From Streptomyces sp. NBC_00289 (GTDB lineage: Bacteria > Actinomycetota > Actinomycetes > Streptomycetales > Streptomycetaceae), in NCBI RefSeq assembly GCF_041435115.1, contig NZ_CP108046.1, positions 7,874,001-7,938,000 on the forward strand: a DNA stretch of 64,000 bases, read 5' to 3'. Every line of letters begins with the position of its first letter. The stretch's first letter is position 1. Of the stretch, positions 17,026 to 24,441 are shown in pieces. The position numbers and the translations under genes are program-made. The notes beneath the pieces were generated by a model. That model saw only the letters and a list, made by a program, of their open reading frames with translations. It had not been told where the DNA came from and ran no database searches.

Positions 17026-17400
17026 TCAGTTGGCCCACGGCGGTGTGATCCGGGTGCCGTCCGCGAGCTCCGCCTCCAGGCCGATGGAGGTGGTGACCCA
17101 GGAGATGGCGGTCCGGTCGGCGGGGTTCTCGATTGCGACGGTCGCCCCGGGGTTGATGATCACCGTGTCGCCGGCGGCGAGGGGCGTGGTCTCGCCGTCG
17201 AGCGTGACCAGGAGCTCGCCGACGAGCAGATGGAAGATCTCCTCCCGGTTGACGGTGTGCGCGGGTGCCCTGGTCCCGGCGGGGATCTCGCCCCGCCAGG
17301 CGCACAGTTCCCTGCTTCCGGTGAGCGGGGTGGCGTACGAGACGAAGCGGACGCCGTGGATCTCGTGGGTGACGGCCTCGGACGAACGGACGACGGGCAT
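17026..17400 (-). CDS. Cupin-domain protein
   Basis: A 124-residue single-cupin protein. The two cupin motifs are visible as PAHTVNREEIFHLLVGELLVTLDG (residues about 46-69) and LAAGDTVIINPGATVAIEN (about 74-92). The first motif retains one His and two Glu of the usual metal set. It is divergent from a MarR-family regulator, and two GTCAAGC palindromes occupy the space between, so the cupin gene is the likely target of that regulator. The substrate is unknown; small cupins in this setting are often quercetinase-like or sensing proteins. Confidence 0.82.
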   Translation of the reverse strand: MPVVRSSEAVTHEIHGVRFVSYATPLTGSRELCAWRGEIPAGTRAPAHTVNREEIFHLLVGELLVTLDGETTPLAAGDTVIINPGATVAIENPADRTAISWVTTSIGLEAELADGTRITPPWAN

Positions 17401-17442
17401 GGGTGTGCCTCCTGGATCCTGCGGGTGACCGTGAAACAGATG

Positions 17443-17457
17443 GTCAAGCTGCTTGAC
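17443..17457. promoter_or_regulatory. MarR-type operator, copy 1
   Basis: GTCAAGCTGCTTGAC, a perfect 7-bp-arm palindrome around one central base. It lies 43 bases upstream of the cupin start. Confidence 0.75.
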
Positions 17458-17471
17458 TATATGCTCCTATG

Positions 17472-17486
17472 GTCAAGCTGCTTGAC
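17472..17486. promoter_or_regulatory. MarR-type operator, copy 2
   Basis: A second identical GTCAAGCTGCTTGAC, 29 bases centre-to-centre from the first. Its right arm supplies TTGACC (17482-17487), a likely -35 for the MarR gene. An additional half site GTCAAGG occurs at 17493-17499. Confidence 0.75.
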
Positions 17487-17515
17487 CGATCCGTCAAGGG
17501 TGTTTCAATGCAGTC

Positions 17516-17962
17516 GTGCAGAACTCCGAGGCCATGGCCCTGTCCGCCGCCCTGCTCGCCGTCGCCGGTGACCTCACGCAGCGCATCCACGACGGCGTGG
17601 TCGCCCGCGGCTTCGAGGGGGTGCGGCCGGCGCACGGCTTCGCCTTCGCCCGGCTCGCCCCCGACGGGGCGACGGCCACCGACCTCGCCGCCCATCTCGG
17701 GGTGACGAAGCAGGCCGCGAGCCAGCTGGTCGAGGAGATCGTGCGCAAGGGCTACGCCGAACGCCGGCCGCACCCCGAGGACGCGCGGGCCCGGCTGGTC
17801 GTGCTGACCGAACAGGGGTGGGCATGCACTCGGGCGGCCGAGGCGGCCGCGGCGGAAGCCGTGCGGGAGTGGGTCGAGTTGCTCGGCGAGGGTGAAGTGC
17901 GGGTGTTGTGCCAACAATTGGGGCGCATCGCACCCTATGGTCCCATCAGGCCTGCCTGGTGA
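17516..17962 (+). CDS. MarR-family transcriptional regulator
   Basis: A 148-residue winged-helix regulator. The DNA-binding region is DLAAHLGVTKQAASQLVEEIVRKGYAERRP (residues about 55-84) followed by the wing DARARLVVLTEQG. The GTG at 17516 has no ribosome-binding site. TTGACC at 17482 and TTCAAT at 17504-17509 would place the transcript start at the GTG, so a leaderless message is likely. The two palindromes between it and the divergent cupin gene fit autorepression plus control of the cupin. The ligand is unknown. Confidence 0.88.
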   Translation: MQNSEAMALSAALLAVAGDLTQRIHDGVVARGFEGVRPAHGFAFARLAPDGATATDLAAHLGVTKQAASQLVEEIVRKGYAERRPHPEDARARLVVLTEQGWACTRAAEAAAAEAVREWVELLGEGEVRVLCQQLGRIAPYGPIRPAW

Positions 17963-18057
17963 CGGTTCATCAGTGATTGACCGGCCCGATCGAGGGCCGT
18001 TCGCGGTCGTCGCTGGTCAGCACCGGTTATCACTGGAAGTTTTTACTGACGCGTAAC

Positions 18058-18086
18058 TTCACACTTCTGCTACTCATCCGTAACTT
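18058..18086 (+). promoter_or_regulatory. Promoter of the secreted lipase gene
   Basis: TTCACA (18058-18063) and TAACTT (18081-18086) with 17 bases between. CGTAACTT occurs twice here (18052-18059 and 18079-18086), a direct repeat that could also be a regulator site. Confidence 0.45.
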
Positions 18087-18169
18087 GACGAGTGAACAGC
18101 ATTCCTCGTGATCCGGATCACAGGGCGTAAGGCCGTCGCACCTCCCTTGAGCCGCAAGGAGATCACACG

Positions 18170-19042
18170 ATGCTGCCCTGGAAACGAGCGCTCAGACCCC
18201 TCGCCGCCCTGCTGCTGACCGCAGCGGTCGCCGTGGTCCCCGCCGCCACCGCCCACGCCACCACCGCCACCGCCACCAGCACCGGCAGCGGTTGGAACGA
18301 CTACTCCTGCAAGCCGTCCACCGCCCACCCCCGCCCCGTCGTCCTCGTTCACGGCACGTTCGCGAACTCCGTCGACAACTGGCTGGTCCTCGCGCCGTAC
18401 CTGAAGGACCGCGGGTACTGCGTCTTCTCGTTCGACTACGGCCAACTCCCCGGCGTGCCCCTCTTCTACGGCCTCGGCCCCATCGACAAGTCGGCCGAGC
18501 AGCTCAAGACCTTCGTCGACAAGGTGCTCACCGCCACCGGCACCGCCGAGACCGACCTCGTCGGCCACTCGCAGGGCGGCATGATGCCCCGCTACTACCT
18601 GAAGTTCCTCGGCGGAGCCGCCAAGGTGAACGCCCTCGTCGGCATCGCGCCCGACAACCACGGCACCACTCTGTCCGGCCTCACCAAACTGCTGCCGTAC
18701 TTCCCCGGCGCCGAGGACCTGCTCTCCACCGCCACTCCCGCCCTCGCCGACCAGGTCGCGGGCTCCGCCTTCCTCACCAAACTCAACGAGGGCGGCGACA
18801 CCGTGCCCGGCGTGCACTACACGGTCCTCGCCACGAAGTACGACGAGGTCGTCACGCCGTACCGGAGCCAGTTCCTCAGCGGGTCCGACGTGCGCAACGT
18901 CCTGCTGCAGGACCTGTGCCCGCTCGACCTCTCCGAGCACGCCGCGATCGGACTGTTCGACCGGATCGCCTACCACGAGGTGGTCAACGCGCTCGACCCG
19001 GCGCACGCCACCGCCACCACCTGCGCGTCGGTCTTCGACTGA
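18170..19042 (+). CDS. Secreted alpha/beta-hydrolase lipase
   Basis: A 290-residue exported lipase. The signal peptide covers residues 1 to about 26 (KRALRP, hydrophobic core, AHA). The oxyanion-type strand PVVLVHGTFAN lies near residue 58 and the nucleophile elbow GHSQGG near 135. Candidate acid and histidine residues lie in the C-terminal third, including DLSEHAAIG near 265. Four cysteines (YSC, YC, LC, TTC) probably form two disulfides outside the cell. It matches the SCO1735 type of Streptomyces lipase from memory. AAGGAG precedes the ATG at 18170. A 14-bp hairpin follows the gene and is shared with the convergent LPMO gene. Confidence 0.9.
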   Translation: MLPWKRALRPLAALLLTAAVAVVPAATAHATTATATSTGSGWNDYSCKPSTAHPRPVVLVHGTFANSVDNWLVLAPYLKDRGYCVFSFDYGQLPGVPLFYGLGPIDKSAEQLKTFVDKVLTATGTAETDLVGHSQGGMMPRYYLKFLGGAAKVNALVGIAPDNHGTTLSGLTKLLPYFPGAEDLLSTATPALADQVAGSAFLTKLNEGGDTVPGVHYTVLATKYDEVVTPYRSQFLSGSDVRNVLLQDLCPLDLSEHAAIGLFDRIAYHEVVNALDPAHATATTCASVFD

Positions 19043-19048
19043 CGCGCG

Positions 19049-19087
19049 CCGGGGCCTGACCGACCTGAGCCGCCGGTCAGGCCCCGG
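19049..19087. terminator. Bidirectional terminator between lipase and LPMO genes
   Basis: A perfect 14-bp stem (19049-19062 with 19074-19087) around an 11-base loop, seven bases after the lipase stop and seven before the LPMO stop on the other strand. Confidence 0.85.
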
Positions 19088-19094
19088 AGTCCGC

Positions 19095-20147
19095 TCAGCG
19101 GCCGTGCCGCCCGCCGCTCACCGCGCGCCGGCGGACCGAGGCGAACAGCGCCGCGGCACCCAGCGCCAGGGCGGCCGCGCCGCCGACGGCGAGGTACGGC
19201 GTGCTGCCGTCACCGCCGGTCTCGGCGAGGTTCCGCGAGGCCCCGGCCGCCGCGGGCTCGTTGGCGGCGGCCGTCTCCGCGGCCGGCTCGGCCTCCGTGG
19301 TCCTGTCCGCCGCCGTGGTCGGCTCGGCCGAGGTACTGGCGTCGTCGTCGCCGTGACCGTGATGCTCGACCGTCGACTTGTCCGCACCGTCCTCGATCTG
19401 CTCCTCGGAAGGCGCGGAGGCGGTCGGAGCCGACGGCGCGCCGCCTCCCGCGCCGCTGCCTCCGGCGTCGCCGTCACCGTCTCCGGTGCCGCCGCCTCCC
19501 GCGTCGCCGCTCCCGCCGAAGGAGACGTCCGAGCAGGAGTAGAACGCCTCCGGGCTGTCCGACCGCTGCCAGATCGCATACAGGACCTGCCGGCCGGTGC
19601 GCTCGGGCAGACTGCCGGAGAACGTGTAGAAACCGCCCGAGGCGACCGGGTCGGTGGCCGTCGCCACCGGGTGGTCCAGATCGAGGTCGGCCCAGGCCAG
19701 CGGCTTCGCCGGGTCGTAACCCGCCTTCGTGACGTACACCTTGAAGGTGCCCTTGTGCGGGGCGGTGACGCGGTACTTGAAGGTGTACGAGCCGCTCCGC
19801 ACGCCGGTCGCGGGCCAGTCGGCGCGGGCCAGGTCGAGCCCCTTGAACTCGTCGTTGCCCGCACTGCACAGGCTGCCGTCCGGGATCAGCGCCTGGTGCC
19901 GCCCGTTCGCGTCACCGATGCGGATGCCGTTCCAGTCGTAGAGCGCCTGGGTTCCGCCGGCCGCCACCGCCGCCTCGCACGCGGCCGACTTCGGGCTCTC
20001 GGGGCCCTCGGCGTAACACTGCGCGACCCGGCTGACCGGGTCACCCATCGACCCGTGCGCGGACGCCGGCGCGGCGGTCAGCGCGGTCAGGGCGAGCGGG
20101 GCGATGCCGACTGCGGCGACGCCGGCGAGCCTGCGGCGTGCGGGCAT
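19095..20147 (-). CDS. Lytic polysaccharide monooxygenase (AA10) with LAETG sortase signal
   Basis: A 350-residue exported protein. The signal peptide ends ASA at residue 30, so mature His31 (HGSMGDPVSR) becomes the first histidine of the copper brace. The AA10 core runs to about residue 195, with YDWNGIRIGDANG, GSYTFKYRVTAPHKG and VLYAIWQRSDSPEAFYSCSDV. A Gly/Asp/Thr/Ala-rich linker of about 110 residues follows, and then a cell-wall sorting signal, NLAETG plus a hydrophobic segment and an RRR-containing tail. The product is predicted to cleave chitin or cellulose oxidatively while covalently attached to the cell wall by a class E-type sortase. GAGGAG lies a few bases before the ATG at 20147. 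Confidence 0.9.
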   Translation of the reverse strand: MPARRRLAGVAAVGIAPLALTALTAAPASAHGSMGDPVSRVAQCYAEGPESPKSAACEAAVAAGGTQALYDWNGIRIGDANGRHQALIPDGSLCSAGNDEFKGLDLARADWPATGVRSGSYTFKYRVTAPHKGTFKVYVTKAGYDPAKPLAWADLDLDHPVATATDPVASGGFYTFSGSLPERTGRQVLYAIWQRSDSPEAFYSCSDVSFGGSGDAGGGGTGDGDGDAGGSGAGGGAPSAPTASAPSEEQIEDGADKSTVEHHGHGDDDASTSAEPTTAADRTTEAEPAAETAAANEPAAAGASRNLAETGGDGSTPYLAVGGAAALALGAAALFASVRRRAVSGGRHGR

Positions 20148-20287
20148 GGGAGATCTCCTCGGAACCGGTGCTGGGTGTACCGGAACCAAGAAACCGTGAA
20201 AACGCCTGCTCGGGGAGGTCCGTGGCGATCTTTAGGGTCGTCTTAAGGCGGTGCTCAGGCTGCGATCAGGTAGGTACCGTGCGGGAC

Positions 20288-20737
20288 ATGACCGACGAGG
20301 AGATCCGGCCGGCCGTCGCCGCCGACGTGCCGGCGGTGAAGGCCGTGACCGACGCCGCCTACAGCCCCTACATCCCGCGGATCGGGCTCGTGCCGCAGCC
20401 CATGCGGGCGCACCACGAGGCGAACGTGGCCGCGGGGAAGGTCTTCGTGACCGGCGATCCCGTGCTCGGGCTCGTCGTGGTCGAGGCGCACGAGGATCAT
20501 CTGTTCCTCGACAGCATCGCCGTCCACCCCGACGCGCACGGCAGGGGTGTGGGACGGCGACTGCTGCACTTCGTGGACGCACACGCGCGTGCCCTGGGAC
20601 TGCGCGAGGTCAGGCTCTACACGAACGTGTTGATGTGGGAGAACCAGCGGATCTACCCCAGGTACGGGTACGAACTCGTGGAACGGCGGACAGACGGGCC
20701 CTACGACCGCGTCCACTACCGCAAGCGGCTGAGCTGA
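20288..20737 (+). CDS. GNAT-family N-acetyltransferase
   Basis: A 149-residue single-domain acetyltransferase. The acetyl-CoA site is DSIAVHPDAHGRGVGRRLLHFV (residues about 78-99), and MWENQRIYPRYGYELVERR near 120-138 is the usual GNAT C-terminal strand. The start could be the ATG at 20288 or the GTG nine bases upstream; neither has a strong ribosome site. The acceptor is unknown. It is transcribed away from the LPMO gene. Confidence 0.85.
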   Translation: MTDEEIRPAVAADVPAVKAVTDAAYSPYIPRIGLVPQPMRAHHEANVAAGKVFVTGDPVLGLVVVEAHEDHLFLDSIAVHPDAHGRGVGRRLLHFVDAHARALGLREVRLYTNVLMWENQRIYPRYGYELVERRTDGPYDRVHYRKRLS

Positions 20738-20746
20738 GCGACGCGG

Positions 20747-20881
20747 TCAGCCATCCGGCCACCACGTGCGTGCGATGTCCTTGCGGACCTCCGGGCGCTG
20801 CTCAGGACGCTCTTCGGCCTCCTCACGGACCCGGCGGGCGTCCGACTTCCTCAGGGGCCTCTGCACGGTCACACGGCGCAT
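20747..20881 (-). CDS. Small basic/charged conserved protein (44 aa)
   Basis: A 44-residue frame starting MRRVTVQRPLRKSDARRV and ending KDIARTWWPDG. A near-perfect AAAGGAGG stands six bases before the ATG, far better than expected by chance in an intergenic gap. The composition is Arg/Glu-rich and probably one helix, with a terminal TWWPDG. I believe similar short proteins occur in other streptomycetes, but I cannot name a function. It is convergent with the acetyltransferase gene (nine bases between stops) and divergent from the methyltransferase. Confidence 0.65.
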   Translation of the reverse strand: MRRVTVQRPLRKSDARRVREEAEERPEQRPEVRKDIARTWWPDG

Positions 20882-20963
20882 GGCTGCCTCCTTTAGCGTC
20901 CACCGGGTTCCGCGTTCTCACGGAGGTAGACCCTTTCGGGGAGAGTTCCTCATCGGCGCCGGT

Positions 20964-21010
20964 CTGTCAGTGGCGGCTGTCACGTTTGACTGTCAGTGGC
21001 GGGTGTCACG
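20964..21010 (+). promoter_or_regulatory. Tandem 21-bp direct repeat (TGTCAGTGGC type) before the methyltransferase gene
   Basis: CTGTCAGTGGCGGCTGTCACG at 20964-20984 recurs at 20990-21010 with one difference, a 26-bp period. The core TGTCAGTGGC matches the RecA-NDp/PafBC-type DNA-damage promoter element known from mycobacteria. CACGCT at 21007-21012 occupies the -10 position relative to the downstream copy and points to a start at the ATG. Confidence 0.6.
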
Positions 21011-21018
21011 CTTGGCCC

Positions 21019-21645
21019 ATGACGACGAGTGACGAAGCGGAACCCGCCACGGCGGCCGAGGACTGGGACTCGCGGGCCGCCTCCTTCGACGAGGAGCCGG
21101 ACCACGGACTGCGGGACACCGGGGTGCGCCGGGCCTGGGCCGACCGGCTCCGCGGCTGGCTGCCCGCGGCCGCCTCGGACGTCCTCGATCTCGGCTGCGG
21201 CACCGGCAGCCTGTCGCTGCTCGCGGCCGAACAGGGACACCGCGTCACCGGCGTGGACAGCTCGCCCGCCATGGTGGACCTGGCCCGCGCGAAGCTCGCC
21301 GGCCGTGACGCGGCGTTCCTGGTCGGTGACGCCGCGATGCCGCCGGTGGGGGAGCAGCGCTTCGACGTGGTCCTCGTGCGCCATGTGCTGTGGACGCTGC
21401 CCGATCCGGGCCGGGCCCTTCGGCACTGGCGGGAGCTGCTGCGCCCCGGCGGGCGGTTCGTGCTGGTCGAGGGCGTGTGGGGGACGATCGGCCCGGTCGG
21501 CATACCGGCCGACCGGCTCACCCGGCTGCTCGCGCCCCTCGCGGGGGACGTGCGCCTGGAGGGCCTGTCGGACGACGCCCTGCTGTGGGGCAGGCAGGTG
21601 ACGGACGAGCGGTACGCGGTGGTGGCGGTGACGGCGCGGTCGTGA
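21019..21645 (+). CDS. Class I SAM-dependent methyltransferase
   Basis: A 208-residue methyltransferase with motif I VLDLGCGTGSLSLL (residues about 54-67), the acidic ribose-binding motif VTGVDSSPAMVDLAR, the motif II region FDVVLVRHVLWTL and motif III LRPGGRFVLVEG. There is no substrate domain beyond the Rossmann core, so specificity cannot be read. No ribosome site precedes the ATG at 21019. Two repeats resembling a DNA-damage-responsive promoter lie directly upstream and would give a leaderless transcript. It is convergent with the DUF402 gene across an 88-base gap containing a hairpin. Confidence 0.88.
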   Translation: MTTSDEAEPATAAEDWDSRAASFDEEPDHGLRDTGVRRAWADRLRGWLPAAASDVLDLGCGTGSLSLLAAEQGHRVTGVDSSPAMVDLARAKLAGRDAAFLVGDAAMPPVGEQRFDVVLVRHVLWTLPDPGRALRHWRELLRPGGRFVLVEGVWGTIGPVGIPADRLTRLLAPLAGDVRLEGLSDDALLWGRQVTDERYAVVAVTARS

Positions 21646-21674
21646 ACGCGGGCCGAGCCGGGCGGGCTCTGGGG

Positions 21675-21700
21675 CCGGGCGGCGCCGCGAGACCGCCCGG
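21675..21700. terminator. Hairpin between convergent methyltransferase and DUF402 genes
   Basis: CCGGGCGG (21675-21682) and CCGCCCGG (21693-21700) form an 8-bp stem with a 10-base loop between two convergent stop codons. Confidence 0.5.
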
Positions 21701-21733
21701 GCTCTGGCGCCTCCCGGTCTCCTCGGCCATGTC

Positions 21734-22234
21734 CTAGGCGAGCAGCGCGGCGAAGCCGTCGCCGCGGGCCAGTGCCTCGACTTCGTCGAGTGCGGCCGTC
21801 GCGGCGGCCGCCGCCGGTGGGTCCGACTCCGCCAGCCCGCTGTCGGCGAACTCGTCCTCGTCCAGGCGCCGTACGTCCCCGCCGTCGGCGGAGCGCCACA
21901 GGTCCAGGTCGAGATCCTCGACGACGAGTTCGGTTCCGGTGCGGACGGCCGGGCGGGTGATGTCGCAGTACCAGCCCTTCAGCGTGCCGGCGCTGTCACG
22001 GACCTCCTTCACCGCGTACCACCGGTCGCGCCAGTAGTACTCGGTGAAGACGTCGCCGGGTTCGAAACGCACGAAGCCGAAGTCGCGGACGCCCTCGCCC
22101 GCCCAGGGTGCCCGCACGACGACGCGGGTGCCGTCGTCGGCGAGCAGTTCGGCCCCGTAACGGATCTTCGTACGGCCCGCCTTGACGAGCCGGACGTCCA
22201 CCCGGGTGGTTCCCTCAGCCGAGTTCGCGGACAC
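21734..22234 (-). CDS. DUF402 family protein
   Basis: A 166-residue protein. DUF402 features are GYAELLADDG-like and RVVVRAPW strands, then FTEYYWRDRWYAVKEVRDSAGTLKGWYCDITRPA, where the Tyr/Trp/Asp cluster forms a metal-bound nucleotide phosphatase-like site in characterised relatives. The C-terminus is acidic and Ala-rich. The GTG at 22234 is chosen because GGAGG is placed six bases upstream. The start lies within the 3' end of the acetyltransferase gene (20-base overlap), so the pair is one operon. The substrate is not known. Confidence 0.82.
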   Translation of the reverse strand: MSANSAEGTTRVDVRLVKAGRTKIRYGAELLADDGTRVVVRAPWAGEGVRDFGFVRFEPGDVFTEYYWRDRWYAVKEVRDSAGTLKGWYCDITRPAVRTGTELVVEDLDLDLWRSADGGDVRRLDEDEFADSGLAESDPPAAAAATAALDEVEALARGDGFAALLA

Positions 22235-23144
22235 AACGCACCTCCGTCGCACAGATCTCGTATCCGAACCACTTGTTGATCGCCAGCATCGGCTCGTTTC
22301 CCGCGTCGTTGCCCGTGAACGCCTCCGTGAACCCGGCGGCACGGGCGCGGTGCAGCGAGTCGTTCTTGGCGAGCTTGGCCAGGCCCCGGCCGCGGAAGGC
22401 GCGGGCGGTGCCGGTCATCACGGTGCCGTAGCGGGTACCGCCGTCCGTGCGGGCCGCGCTGAAGGCGGCGGGACGCCCGTCGACGACCGCGACCGAGGTC
22501 AGTTCGAGGCTGAGCAGCGGATGGCGCCAGGTCTCCTCGAGCCAGGCCTCGTAGTCCGTGAACTCCTTGGTGATGTCGCTCGGTTCGTCCGCCATCGTCT
22601 GCGCGTCGAGCGCGAACAGCGGCCGTGGATCGTCGGCGAAGTCGGCGGCCGTGCGCAGTTCGACACCCGGCGGCGGGTCCGCGAGCGGCGGCAGCGTGCC
22701 GTCGGCCAGGTCCAGCCGCAGGAAGTGCGCCGAGCGGCTCGCCGTGTAACCGTGCCGTTCGGCGAAGGCGTGGTTGGCGGGCTCGTCCAGGACCCAGCTG
22801 AACAACCTGGTCGCGCCCAGGCCGGCCAGGTACTCCTCGGCGGTGCGGGCCAGCAGCGAGCCGGCCCCGCGCCGGGTGCGCTCGGGGTGCACGTACACGT
22901 TGACGTAACCCTGGCCGGGCTCCGGGCTGTCGTGGACCATGCCGACCTGGGCGGTGCCGATCACCTCGCCGTCCTCCTCCGCCACCAGGGGGCGGAAACG
23001 GGAGGCGGGGTGGGCGTGGTCGAGGTCGTAGATCACGGAGTCCGTGGTGAACAGAACGAAGGGGAGCGCCAGCCTCCGGACCCGGGCGAAGCCCTCCACG
23101 TCGGCTCGTGCTCCGGGGCGCAGGTCGCGCACGATCACTGTCAT
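22215..23144 (-). CDS. Tandem-GNAT acetyltransferase
   Basis: A 309-residue protein with two GNAT domains. The first has VNVYVHPERTRRGAGSLLARTAEEYL near residue 90-115; the second has YGTVMTGTARAFRGRGLAKLAKNDSLHRAR near 240-270 and NKWFGYEI near the end. Two-domain architectures of this sort include mycothiol synthase, but the sequence here looks more like the generic Streptomyces paralogues than MshD. It starts with ATG at 23144 and is divergent from a short GntR gene. It overlaps the DUF402 gene downstream. The acceptor substrate is unknown. Confidence 0.86.
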   Translation of the reverse strand: MTVIVRDLRPGARADVEGFARVRRLALPFVLFTTDSVIYDLDHAHPASRFRPLVAEEDGEVIGTAQVGMVHDSPEPGQGYVNVYVHPERTRRGAGSLLARTAEEYLAGLGATRLFSWVLDEPANHAFAERHGYTASRSAHFLRLDLADGTLPPLADPPPGVELRTAADFADDPRPLFALDAQTMADEPSDITKEFTDYEAWLEETWRHPLLSLELTSVAVVDGRPAAFSAARTDGGTRYGTVMTGTARAFRGRGLAKLAKNDSLHRARAAGFTEAFTGNDAGNEPMLAINKWFGYEICATEVRCVRELG

Positions 23145-23215
23145 GTGGGCGCACGCTACGGGGGAGATGAGCCGGGGTGCCTCTCATTTTCCGGCGGGTG
23201 GGCGACAATCACTCC

Positions 23216-23587
23216 GTGACCTTGAAGATCCGTATCGACGACAGTGCCCCGCCGTTCGAGCAGGTGCGTGCGCAGATCTCCGGACAGGCGCGGTCGGGAG
23301 CGCTGCCGGTGGGCTACCGGCTGCCGACCGTGCGCGGGCTGGCCGAGTCGCTCGGACTCGCCGCGAACACGGTCGCCAAGGCCTACCGCGCACTGGAGAC
23401 GGACGGGGTGATCGAGACGCGGGGGCGCAACGGAACGTTCGTCGCCGCGGCGGGCCCGGCCGCGGAGCGCGAGGCGGCGTCGGCCGCGCAGGCGTACGCG
23501 GAGCGGGTACGCCGGCTCGGGCTGAAGGAGGACGCGGCACTGGCCGCGGTGCGGGACGCCCTGCGGGCGGCCTTCGAGCAGGGGTGA
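23216..23587 (+). CDS. Short GntR-family regulator (YtrA-like)
   Basis: A 123-residue protein made of a GntR winged helix (PFEQVRAQISGQARSGALPVGYRLPTVRGLAESLGLAANTVAKAYRALE at residues about 11-60) and a short helical tail, which is the YtrA layout without a large ligand domain. The GTG at 23216 lacks a ribosome site, and GACAAT at 23204-23209 would start transcription at the GTG. Earlier in-frame codons would put the start inside the promoter. YtrA-type regulators usually control adjacent ABC transporters, but none is next to it. It is convergent with the DUF72 gene. Confidence 0.85.
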   Translation: MTLKIRIDDSAPPFEQVRAQISGQARSGALPVGYRLPTVRGLAESLGLAANTVAKAYRALETDGVIETRGRNGTFVAAAGPAAEREAASAAQAYAERVRRLGLKEDAALAAVRDALRAAFEQG

Positions 23588-23659
23588 CGCCGGCGGGTAC
23601 GACACTGCCCCCGGACGGCCGTCGTCGCCGTCACCGTCGCGGCAGGGTGCGGGCGGGCG

Positions 23660-24412
23660 TCATGGGGTGCGGGTCGTTCTGAGGCCCGTCGCGTCGGCCG
23701 TTCTCGCGAAGGTCACCGCGTCCTGGACCGCGGCCGCGTTCGGGTCGTTGTTGAAGTACGCGTACACGTCGTCCCCGGCCCGCCAGGTGTCCGCGATCCG
23801 CTGGGCCCAGGTCTTCAGGGCCTGCCGGCCGTAGTGCGGCCACGCCCGGGCGCGGCCCTGGTGGAAGCGGACGTACCCCCAGTCGGTGGTCCGCCACAGC
23901 GGTGTCGCCGGGCGCGCGCGCATGTCGGCCCAGCACAGGGCGGCGCCACGGCTCTCCAGCACCTCGCGGACCTCGGACGTCCACCACGTGCTGTGCCGCG
24001 GTTCCACCGCGATCCGGGTGCCGGCCGGGAAGCAGGCCAGGCAGGCGTCCAGCAGTCCCGCGTCGGCGCGCAGGGTCGGCGGCAGCTGCAGGAGCACCGG
24101 CCCCAGCCGGTCACCGAGCCCTTCCGCGCGGCTCATCAGCCGGTGCACCGGTTCCTCCGGCTCCCGCAGCCGCTTGATGTGGGTCAGATAGCGGCTGGCC
24201 TTGACGGCGACCACGAAGTCCGGCGGGGTCCGCTCCCGCCAGGCCTCGAAGGTCTCGCGGGAGGGCAACCGGTAGAAGGCGTTGTTGACCTCGACCGTGG
24301 CGAAGCGCCGGGCGTACTCCTCCAGCCACAGGCGGGTGGGACATCCGTCGGGGTAGAGGACGTCCCGCCAGTCCTTGTACTGCCACCCCGAGGTGCCGAC
24401 GAACAGGGTCAT
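23660..24412 (-). CDS. DUF72 (YecE-like) protein
   Basis: A 250-residue TIM-barrel protein. The family start FVGTSGWQYKDWRD is followed by VEVNNAFYRLPSRETFEAW, FVVAVKASRYLTH, LGPVLLQLPPTL, AVEPRHSTW and the C-terminal DDVYAYFNNDPNAAAV. These are the conserved blocks of DUF72. The biochemical role has not been established to my knowledge. The ATG at 24412 gives the typical family start. It lies 29 bases downstream of the AAA ATPase stop on the same strand. Confidence 0.9.
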   Translation of the reverse strand: MTLFVGTSGWQYKDWRDVLYPDGCPTRLWLEEYARRFATVEVNNAFYRLPSRETFEAWRERTPPDFVVAVKASRYLTHIKRLREPEEPVHRLMSRAEGLGDRLGPVLLQLPPTLRADAGLLDACLACFPAGTRIAVEPRHSTWWTSEVREVLESRGAALCWADMRARPATPLWRTTDWGYVRFHQGRARAWPHYGRQALKTWAQRIADTWRAGDDVYAYFNNDPNAAAVQDAVTFARTADATGLRTTRTP

Positions 24413-24441
24413 ACGTCCATCAAAACACCCCGGGGCCCCCG

